12,335 nt of DNA from assembly GCA_003220195.1 (NCBI GenBank), contig QHRT01000086.1:469-12803 (forward strand), written 5' to 3'. This stretch comes from Candidatus Rokuibacteriota bacterium. Lineage in GTDB: Bacteria > Methylomirabilota > Methylomirabilia > Rokubacteriales > CSP1-6. Shown here piece by piece: positions 7,103-12,335 of the stretch. The first letter of the stretch is position 1; every line of letters starts with the position of its first letter. The notes beneath the pieces were generated by a model that saw only the letters and a list, made by a program, of their open reading frames with translations, was not told the DNA's origin and did no database searches. A program made the translations under genes and the position numbers.

Positions 7103-8359
7103 ATGAATCGTCGCTTGCTGGTGGCGCTCGCCATCGTCGCACTCGCCGTCATCTCTGGAACAGTGCTGGCCCAGCCGAAAGAGGTCGTGATCGGCGTGAT
7201 CGTGCCGCTGACGGGTCCCGCGCCGGGCACCGGTCAGGATTGCAAGCTCGGCGCTGAATTCGGCGCGGACCTGATCAACGGCGGCGTCAAGGCCGAGGGC
7301 AGCGGGCTCCTCGGCGCCGGATGGAACGGTATTCCGTCGCTCGGCGGCGCGAAGCTGAAGCTCGTCTTCGCCGACAGCCAGGGAAGCCCCGAGGTCGGCC
7401 GCGCCGAGGCGGAGCGTCTGATCACCACGGTGAAGCCGTCCGGGACGATGGGCGCGTGGCACAGCGGCGTGACCGTCGCGATCGCGCCGGTGATCGAGCG
7501 CTATCGCATCCCGCACACGACGATCTCGACCGCCACCGAGCTGACGCAGCGCGGATTCCAATACCTGTTCCGTGTCGGCGTCAATGCGCACCAGGGCGGC
7601 GAGGTGCTGTTCCAGTATCTCGACTGGATCGGCCAGCAGGGCAAGAAGTGGAACAAGCTCGGCCAGCTCCACGAGGACACCGCCGCCGGCGTGAACTTTG
7701 CCAACGCGGTCGAGGAGATGGCGAAGGCGCGCGGGATCTCCGTCGCGCTCCGGGTTCCGTACAGCCGCGAGCAGGCCAACATGGACAGCGAGATCTTGAA
7801 ATTGAAGAGCGCGGGCATCGACGTGCTGGTGCAGACCTCGTACACGTCCGACGGCATCATCATCCGGAAGACGATGCGCAAGCTCGACTACGCCCCGGCG
7901 CTGATCTTCAGCCAGGGCGGGTTCGACGACGACCCCAAGTTCTACGAGGCGGTGGGCGACGACGCGAACTTCGGATCGAAGCGTCAGCTGTGGAGCCCGG
8001 CGCTGTCGTCGACCAAGCCGATCCTCAAAGCCGTGAACGACGAGTTCAAGAGACGGAACGGCCGCGACATCAACGACAACTCGGTGCGCTACATCACCAT
8101 GATCCAGGTGCTCGCGGATGCGATGAACCGGGCGAAGTCCGTGGAGTCGCAGGCCATCCAGAAGGCGCTCGTCGCCACCGATCTGAAGGCCGAGCAGGTG
8201 CTGCTGGTCCACGGCGTCAAGTTCGACGCCAAGCACGACAACGTGCTCGGGAAGGCGATGGTGGCGCAGATCCAGGAGCGCCAGCCGAAGATCGTGTTCC
8301 CGCCGGAAGCGGCGGTGACGAAGCCGGTCTGGCCGATCCCGGCGTGGAGCACGCGCTGA
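7103..8359 (+). CDS. livK: Periplasmic solute-binding protein of the Liv-type transporter
   Basis: A 418-residue type 1 periplasmic binding protein that captures the solute and delivers it to LivHM. Residues 1-23 (MNRRLLVALAIVALAVISGT then VLA) are a Sec signal peptide with likely cleavage before Gln24; there is no lipobox Cys, so it should be soluble in the periplasm. The mature start VVIGVIVPLTGPAPGTGQD (28-46) and the DSQGSPEVGRAEAERLI segment (91-107) are family landmarks. It has one cysteine (Cys47). Only a 13-base gap separates it from livH. The ligand is not readable from sequence, since relatives bind branched amino acids, amides, aromatic acids and other compounds, so the symbol marks family rather than proven substrate. 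Its stop overlaps the next start (TGATG). Confidence 0.93.
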   Translation: MNRRLLVALAIVALAVISGTVLAQPKEVVIGVIVPLTGPAPGTGQDCKLGAEFGADLINGGVKAEGSGLLGAGWNGIPSLGGAKLKLVFADSQGSPEVGRAEAERLITTVKPSGTMGAWHSGVTVAIAPVIERYRIPHTTISTATELTQRGFQYLFRVGVNAHQGGEVLFQYLDWIGQQGKKWNKLGQLHEDTAAGVNFANAVEEMAKARGISVALRVPYSREQANMDSEILKLKSAGIDVLVQTSYTSDGIIIRKTMRKLDYAPALIFSQGGFDDDPKFYEAVGDDANFGSKRQLWSPALSSTKPILKAVNDEFKRRNGRDINDNSVRYITMIQVLADAMNRAKSVESQAIQKALVATDLKAEQVLLVHGVKFDAKHDNVLGKAMVAQIQERQPKIVFPPEAAVTKPVWPIPAWSTR

Positions 8360-9450
8360 TGAGCGAAGGCTCGTCGCGGCCGGAGCGGTCCGCGGACGGA
8401 CCGGGTCAGCCCGCGGACGGGCCGGCTCGCATCGTCGACGGCAAGCGCTGGATCACCGGCGTCTCGGCGTCGCCTGACGGAGTTCGCCTTGCGTTCACTG
8501 CGTCGGATCCGACGTCGCCGGCGCAGCTCTTCGTCGCAAACGCCGACGGCACCGGCGAGCGGCAGCTCACCGATCTGAATCGCGAGTGGAAGTCGGAGGT
8601 CGCGCTCTCGGAACCCGAGCGCGTGCGCTTCACGCGCGCCGGATTCGAGATCGACGTCTGGGTCATGAAGCCGTTCGGCTTCGAGCCAGGCCGACGCTAT
8701 CCAGCCTTGCTGAACGTCCACGGCGGACCGCACACGCAGTACGGCCACGTGTTCTTCGACGAGTTCCAGGTCTACGCCGGCGCCGGCTACGGAGTGATCT
8801 TCGCCAATCCGCGCGGCAGCCAGGGCTACGGCGAAAAATTCACGCGCGCCGTCGTCGGCGACTGGGGCGGCGGTGACTTCGACGATGTGATGGCGGCGGT
8901 CGACGTCACTCTCGCGCGATTCGACTGGATCGATCCCGAACGGCTCGGGATCCTCGGCGGCAGTTACGGCGGCTTCCTCACGAGCTGGGCCGTCGGCCAC
9001 ACGAGCCGGTTCAAGGCCGCGTGCTCCGAGCGCGCGGTGAACAACCAGCTCACGATGTTCGGCACGAGCGACATCGGGCCGTGGTTCCAGCCGGCGCAGG
9101 TCGGCGGCGGCATGCCGTGGGACGATCCTGCGCGCTGGGTGGAGCGGTCACCGCTCACGTACGCGAAGCAGGTCACGACCCCGCTCCTGATCATCCACTC
9201 CGAGGACGACCTCCGCTGTCCGATCGGGGAGGCCGAGCAGCTGTTCACCGCGCTCAAGAAGCTCGGCAAGGACGTGCGCTTCGTTCGCTTCCCCGACGAG
9301 AACCACGAGCTGTCGCGCTCGGGACGACCGCGGCACCGGCTCGCGCGATTCGAGTTCATCCTGGAGTGGTTCGACGCTCATCTGAAACCCGAGCGGCGCG
9401 GCGACTCGGCCGAACCGCGCGCTGCGGCCCGTGGAGACTCCACCGCATGA
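8359..9450 (+). CDS. S9-family serine peptidase lacking most of its beta-propeller
   Basis: A 363-residue protein holding the complete alpha/beta-hydrolase domain of prolyl-oligopeptidase/acylaminoacyl-peptidase-like (S9) enzymes. The triad is Ser202 in GGSYGG, Asp284 in HSEDDLRCP and His316 in ENHELS; the oxyanion/HGGP segment is at 121-124. Family members usually have 600-700 residues, with an N-terminal seven-blade propeller that gates access to the active site. Here only a final propeller-like strand pair (ITGVSASPDGVRLAFTASDP, 32-51) remains, after a low-complexity leader rich in Ser, Gly, Pro and Asp (1-23). No signal peptide is seen. The frame continues upstream only as a livK shadow, so the missing half is not hidden by a frameshift within this window. 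It is coupled to livK and to the SIS gene, suggesting it processes what the transporter brings in. A broader-specificity peptidase or esterase is possible. Confidence 0.9.
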   Translation: MSEGSSRPERSADGPGQPADGPARIVDGKRWITGVSASPDGVRLAFTASDPTSPAQLFVANADGTGERQLTDLNREWKSEVALSEPERVRFTRAGFEIDVWVMKPFGFEPGRRYPALLNVHGGPHTQYGHVFFDEFQVYAGAGYGVIFANPRGSQGYGEKFTRAVVGDWGGGDFDDVMAAVDVTLARFDWIDPERLGILGGSYGGFLTSWAVGHTSRFKAACSERAVNNQLTMFGTSDIGPWFQPAQVGGGMPWDDPARWVERSPLTYAKQVTTPLLIIHSEDDLRCPIGEAEQLFTALKKLGKDVRFVRFPDENHELSRSGRPRHRLARFEFILEWFDAHLKPERRGDSAEPRAAARGDSTA

Positions 9451-10529
9451 CCTGGACACCTCCGCCGCCGCGATCCGGCCACCCGTACTTCATGCACGAC
9501 GCGATCTATGCACAGCCTGGCGCACTCCGCCTGGTCACGCGAGGCAACGAGGCCGCGCTCGACGCCGCCGCGGCCCGGCTCGCGCAGATGGAGCGCATCG
9601 TGCTGTCCGGGATCGGGACGTCGTGGCATGCGTGTCTGGTCGGCGAGCTGCTCATGGCGCACGCCGGGCGCCTCGGGCATCGCGTGCGCGCGTTCCACTC
9701 GTTCGAGCTCAAGAGTTACTGGCCGGACTTCGATCAGCGCACCGGCGTCATCGTGGTGAGCCACCGCGGCTCGAAGCGCTACTCGCGCGAGGCGCTCGAG
9801 AAGGCCAAGGGCAGCGCGGGCGTCGGCATCACGATCACCGGCAAGGGCCACGACCTCCTGACGATGGCGGAGATCACACTCAGGACGGTGGAGCAGGAGA
9901 ACTCCGCCGCCCACACGGTGAGCTACACGTGCGCGATGACGCTGCTGGCGTCCCTGGCGGCTCGTCTCGGCCGCGACGCGGACATCGCGCACGAGCTCGG
10001 TGAGCTGCCCGATCACGTCGCACAGCTCCTCGGCCAGGAGTCGTGGGAGGATCTCGCGTCGCGCTTCGCCGACCGCAAACGCTACTACTTCATCGGCGGC
10101 GGCCCGAACACCGCGACCGCGTTCGAGGCGGCGCTGAAGATGAACGAGGCGAACCACTCCACCGCGATCGGCTACAACTGCGAGCAGTTCATGCACGGGC
10201 CCTCGACGTCGCTCGACGCCGACGACGTGGTGTTCGTGATCGCGCTCCCCGGGGCGGCGTACGAGCGCTGCCTGATGGTGGCGCGCGCCGCGCGCGAAGT
10301 CGGCGCGCCCGTCGTCGCGCTGGCGCGTGACGGTGATCGCGAGATCGGCGCGGTCGCCTCGGAGACGATCGCGATCCCCGCGGTGAACGAGCTCGTGTCA
10401 CCGATCCTGACCGTCGTGCCTCTGCAGCTCTTCACGTACCATCTGGCGCTCGCGCGCGGGGTGAACCCGGACCTGATGCGCGCCGACGTTCCCGAGCACG
10501 GCCGCGCGCGGAGCGTGATGTCGCTGTGA
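9447..10529 (+). CDS. SIS-domain protein, GlmS-isomerase/deglycase-like
   Basis: A 360-residue cytoplasmic protein with two sugar-isomerase (SIS) domains, arranged like the isomerase half of glucosamine-6-phosphate synthase and like the FrlB/AgaS-type enzymes. SIS1 begins at GIGTSWHACL (55-64) and includes VVSHRGSKR (103-111), where GlmS has a serine-rich phosphate loop; SIS2 begins at YYFIGGGPNTATAFEAALK (213-231). Residues corresponding to GlmS Lys485, Glu488 and His504 appear as Lys231, Glu234 and His250. The ring-opening Lys603 of GlmS aligns with Arg355 in the tail RARSVMSL. No glutamine amidotransferase domain is present. It overlaps the peptidase stop by ATGA and ends the operon. Likely roles are deglycation of an amino-acid-sugar phosphate or ketose/aldose isomerisation; the exact reaction is inference. 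Confidence 0.9.
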   Translation: MTWTPPPPRSGHPYFMHDAIYAQPGALRLVTRGNEAALDAAAARLAQMERIVLSGIGTSWHACLVGELLMAHAGRLGHRVRAFHSFELKSYWPDFDQRTGVIVVSHRGSKRYSREALEKAKGSAGVGITITGKGHDLLTMAEITLRTVEQENSAAHTVSYTCAMTLLASLAARLGRDADIAHELGELPDHVAQLLGQESWEDLASRFADRKRYYFIGGGPNTATAFEAALKMNEANHSTAIGYNCEQFMHGPSTSLDADDVVFVIALPGAAYERCLMVARAAREVGAPVVALARDGDREIGAVASETIAIPAVNELVSPILTVVPLQLFTYHLALARGVNPDLMRADVPEHGRARSVMSL

Positions 10530-10536
10530 CGACGTC

Positions 10537-10565
10537 TTGCTTCTATCATACCTCGGTAGTAGAGT
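10537..10565 (+). promoter_or_regulatory. Promoter of the toxin-antitoxin module, probably giving a leaderless mRNA
   Basis: TTGCTT (10537-10542), a 17-base spacer, then TAGAGT (10560-10565, fitting TANNNT). The GTG start of the antitoxin comes only 6 bases after the -10, so transcription would begin at or next to the start codon. A weak AGAG (10561-10564) could alternatively act as a ribosome site if transcription starts further upstream. Confidence 0.45.
10543..10562 (+). promoter_or_regulatory. Candidate operator inside the toxin-antitoxin promoter
   Basis: An imperfect inverted repeat: TACC (10549-10552) and GGTA (10555-10558) around TC, with flanking CTA (10543-10545) and TAG (10560-10562). 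It fills the -35/-10 spacer and overlaps the -10, where an antitoxin with a ribbon-helix-helix-like N-terminus would be expected to bind for autoregulation. Confidence 0.4.
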
Positions 10566-10571
10566 TCGACG

Positions 10572-10850
10572 GTGCCGCGCGGAAAGCCCTCACCCAAGAT
10601 CGCGATCACGATCGCCGCTGACGTCCACGAGCAGATCGTCGCCTCGGCGGCACGCCGCGGTCTGAGTGTCTCGGCGTGGATGACGGATGCCGCCCGCCTC
10701 GCGCTCAAGGTTCGTGACGGGCTCGCCGCGGTCGCCGAGTGGGAAGCCGAGCACGGCGCCTTGACCGAGGCCGAACTCGAGGCCGCGCGTCGGCGGCTCG
10801 CCTCCCCGAGCCGTGCGCAGAGGACGGTGCCGCGGCGGCGGCCAGCATGA
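10572..10850 (+). CDS. Small antitoxin of a PIN-toxin module
   Basis: A 92-residue basic protein. Residues 8-46 (PKIAITIAADVHEQ, then a helix, then LSVSAWMTDAARLALK) look like a ribbon-helix-helix DNA-binding fold: a beta strand followed by two helices. Residues 47-75 (VRDGLAAVAEWEAEHGALTE onward) form a predicted helical arm that would wrap the toxin, and the end is Arg-rich. The GTG start at 10572 is set by the promoter and a lack of in-frame alternatives. The architecture and the ATGA overlap with a PIN protein identify it as a VapB-like antitoxin of a family common in Actinobacteria and related soil phyla. It should bind its own promoter and neutralise the partner. Confidence 0.85.
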   Translation: MPRGKPSPKIAITIAADVHEQIVASAARRGLSVSAWMTDAARLALKVRDGLAAVAEWEAEHGALTEAELEAARRRLASPSRAQRTVPRRRPA

Positions 10851-11227
10851 GTGCTGCGGTGTACGACGCCGGCGCGCTCGGCGCGGCCGAACGTCACGAC
10901 CGGAAACTCTGGGCGGATCACCGGGTGCGACTCGAGGCCGGTGTGGTGCCGCTCGTCCTTGCACCGGTCGTGGGCAAGCTGAGTGGATCGCCTCGCCAGG
11001 CGAACCTTCAGCGCCTGCTGCGGGGGTGCGAGATCATTCCCCTGGATGAGTCGATGGCTCATGCCGTCGGGCGACTTCTCGGCCGGAGTGGCACAGTCGA
11101 TATCGTCGACGCAACGGTGGTTACCGTCGCCGTCAGACGCCGAGCTCGGATCGTGACCGGCGACCGGCGCGACATTGCGCGCCTCGGCAACTCCGCGGGG
11201 CTGCGGCTCGACATCATCGACGTCTGA
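10847..11227 (+). CDS. PIN-domain ribonuclease toxin (VapC-like)
   Basis: A 126-residue PIN-domain protein, the size of VapC toxins, which cut RNA (often tRNA or rRNA) with metal ions held by a cluster of acidic residues. Visible acids are Asp7 in VYDAGAL, Asp85 and Asp88 in GTVDIVDA, and Asp106 and Asp109 in VTGDRRDI. The second acid of canonical PIN proteins (usually in a TS..LAE segment) is not evident: the matching stretch reads VLAPVVGKLSG (37-47), as in a subfamily where this position is not acidic. Its ATG overlaps the antitoxin stop (ATGA). The protein appears intact and presumably active; the target RNA is unknown. No transmembrane or signal segment is present. Confidence 0.88.
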   Translation: MSAAVYDAGALGAAERHDRKLWADHRVRLEAGVVPLVLAPVVGKLSGSPRQANLQRLLRGCEIIPLDESMAHAVGRLLGRSGTVDIVDATVVTVAVRRRARIVTGDRRDIARLGNSAGLRLDIIDV

Positions 11228-11294
11228 CGTCCGGTTGCATGACCCTCAGCGCTCCGGGAGAAACAATTCGCCCGGTAACGCACCCGACATCCGT

Positions 11295-11299
11295 GGAGG
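11295..11299 (+). promoter_or_regulatory. Ribosome binding site of the crotonase gene
   Basis: GGAGG, 4 bases before the ATG at 11304. It chooses this start over the longer frame beginning at 11175 inside the toxin gene. Confidence 0.7.
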
Positions 11300-11303
11300 T
11301 CCC

Positions 11304-12137
11304 ATGGACTACAAGGACTACCAGCATCTCAAGTTCGATCGCCGGCCGAACGGCGTGCTGCTCATCACGATCAACCGGCCCGAGGTCCTGAACGCGACCA
11401 ACGACCGGCTGCACTGGGAGCTGACGCAAATCTGGCTCACGGTCGGCACGGATCCGGACACGCGCGTCGCGGTCGTCACCGGCGCCGGTCGCGCGTTTTC
11501 CGCCGGCGGCGATCTCGGCATGGTCGACAAGAACGCGACCGATCCGCGGCGGCTCGCCCGGACGGTGCAGGAAGCGTCGGACCTCGTCTACAACATCATC
11601 AACCTGGACAAGCCCGTGATCTCGGCGATCAACGGCGTCGCGGTCGGCGCCGGGCTCGTGGTGGCGCTGCTCGCCGACATCAGCATCATCTCGGAGACCG
11701 CGCGCTTCACCGACGGCCACACCAAGCTCGGCGTCGTGGCCGGCGATCACGCCGCGATCATCTGGCCGCTCCTCTGCGGAATGGCGAAAGCGAAGTATTA
11801 CTTATTGACCTCCGACTTCATCGACGGAAAGGAAGCCGAGCGCATCGGCCTCGTCAGCCTGTGCGTGCCGGCGGACCAGGTGTTGCCGAAGGCGTTCGAG
11901 GTGGCGGACCGGCTCGCGCTCGGCGCGCAGCAGGCGATCCGCTGGACCAAAAGATCGCTGAACAACTGGCTGCGCATGGCGGGACCGATTTTCGATCAAT
12001 CGATCGCGCTCGAGATGCTGACGTTCATGGACGAGGACGTGCGCGAGGGGGCGCGCGCCATTCGCGAGAAGCGCGCGCCGAATTTTCCGTCGGCGTCGCG
12101 GGCGACGGCGACGCAGCCGCCCCAGCCTCCCGTATGA
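11304..12137 (+). CDS. Enoyl-CoA hydratase/isomerase (crotonase) family protein without the hydratase glutamates
   Basis: A 277-residue crotonase-fold CoA-thioester enzyme, normal length. Oxyanion-hole segments are clear: FSAGGD (65-70) and NGVAVGAG (110-117). The two catalytic glutamates of true enoyl-CoA hydratases (rat Glu144 and Glu164) align by eye with Val119 in GAGLVVALLAD and His139 in FTDGHTKLG. An Asp sits at 148 in VAGDHAAIIWPLL, in the region where other crotonases (dehalogenase, isomerase or hydrolase types) place their acid. It is therefore unlikely to be a simple hydratase; isomerase, hydrolase, lyase or dehalogenase chemistry is possible. The C-terminus from about 262 is low complexity (Ala, Thr, Gln, Pro). 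It overlaps the following epoxide hydrolase by ATGA, which implies they act together on one CoA-linked or epoxide-containing compound. Confidence 0.92.
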   Translation: MDYKDYQHLKFDRRPNGVLLITINRPEVLNATNDRLHWELTQIWLTVGTDPDTRVAVVTGAGRAFSAGGDLGMVDKNATDPRRLARTVQEASDLVYNIINLDKPVISAINGVAVGAGLVVALLADISIISETARFTDGHTKLGVVAGDHAAIIWPLLCGMAKAKYYLLTSDFIDGKEAERIGLVSLCVPADQVLPKAFEVADRLALGAQQAIRWTKRSLNNWLRMAGPIFDQSIALEMLTFMDEDVREGARAIREKRAPNFPSASRATATQPPQPPV

Positions 12138-12335
12138 ACACGCCGAAGCCGTTCACGATCGAGGTCGACAACCGCGTGCTCGTCGACCTGCGCGTGCGGC
12201 TCGCGCGCGTGCGCTGGCCGGACGAGCCGCCGGACAGCGGCTGGCGTTTCGGAACCGACCTCGGGTACATGCGGGAGCTCGTCGACTACTGGCGCGAGAA
12301 GTACGACTGGCGCACGCACGAGAACAGGCTCAACC
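12134..12335 (+). CDS. Epoxide hydrolase, N-terminal fragment
   Basis: Only the first 67 codons are in the window. The sequence begins MNTPKPFTIEVDNRVLVDLR and continues with RWPDEP, GWRFGTDLGYMRELVDYW and YDWRTHENRLN, the pattern of the epoxide hydrolase N-terminal (EHN) domain that precedes the alpha/beta-hydrolase fold in microsomal-type epoxide hydrolases. The catalytic Asp, His and acid lie beyond the window. The ATG at 12134 overlaps the stop of the crotonase gene by four bases, so the two are co-translated. The full-length protein would be expected at roughly 370-400 residues. Confidence 0.85.
   Translation, partial: MNTPKPFTIEVDNRVLVDLRVRLARVRWPDEPPDSGWRFGTDLGYMRELVDYWREKYDWRTHENRLN

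Noticed and set aside
7321..8358. The upstream extension of the peptidase frame, considered as a hidden propeller domain
   Set aside because: It is a shadow of livK with charged low-complexity composition and no propeller repeats, so it cannot supply the missing domain.
11254..11275. Inverted repeat CCGGG-12 bases-CCCGG between the toxin and crotonase genes, considered as a terminator
   Set aside because: The stem is only five pairs with a long loop and there is no T-run after it, so it is not a convincing intrinsic terminator.
1..12335. CRISPR arrays, insertion sequences, long direct or terminal repeats
   Set aside because: Reading both strands I saw no regularly spaced repeats, transposase motifs or paired terminal inverted repeats.

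Overview
The window is high-GC bacterial DNA (about two thirds G+C or more by eye, with strong G/C preference at third codon positions). It carries a genuine chromosomal gene set with tight operon overlaps. The content (branched-chain-amino-acid-type ABC transporter, LLM flavin oxidoreductase, amidase, DUF222/HNH protein, PIN toxin with small antitoxin, enoyl-CoA-hydratase-like protein, epoxide hydrolase) resembles metabolically versatile soil or groundwater lineages such as Rokubacteria/Methylomirabilota, Binatota, Myxococcota or Actinobacteria. No marker gene fixes the phylum, so this assignment is tentative.

Layout. Positions 1-3431 are read on the minus strand: a 5' fragment of an LLM-class flavin oxidoreductase (1-401), a possible 56-residue protein (457-627), an amidase-signature hydrolase (692-2107), and a DUF222/HNH-endonuclease-type gene broken by an internal deletion and frameshift (2183-3431). 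A 340-base divergent intergenic region (3432-3771) follows and probably holds the promoter of the main operon.

Positions 3772-10529 are one plus-strand operon in the order livM-livG-livF-livH-livK, then an S9 serine peptidase, then a GlmS-like SIS-domain protein. Almost every junction is a start/stop overlap (GTGA, GTGA, ATGA, then a 13-base gap with a strong ribosome site before livK, then TGATG, ATGA). The transporter would import a solute captured by the exported binding protein. The peptidase lacks nearly all of its usual N-terminal beta-propeller, and the SIS protein looks like a sugar-phosphate isomerase or deglycase. Their tight coupling to the transporter suggests the operon takes up and processes an amino-acid- or peptide-linked compound, possibly a glycated one. 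The substrate cannot be read from the sequence.

Positions 10537-11227 hold a compact toxin-antitoxin module (small ribbon-helix-helix-like antitoxin and PIN-domain toxin, ATGA overlap). Its promoter looks leaderless and has an inverted repeat between its -35 and -10 elements. From 11304 to the end is another unit: a crotonase-fold protein lacking both hydratase glutamates, overlapping the start of an epoxide hydrolase that runs off the window.

I found no rRNA, CRISPR array, insertion sequence or convincing tRNA. The observations most worth a second look are the propeller-less peptidase plus SIS protein inside the liv operon, the deleted HNH core, the leaderless-looking promoter of the toxin-antitoxin module, and the crotonase without its glutamates.
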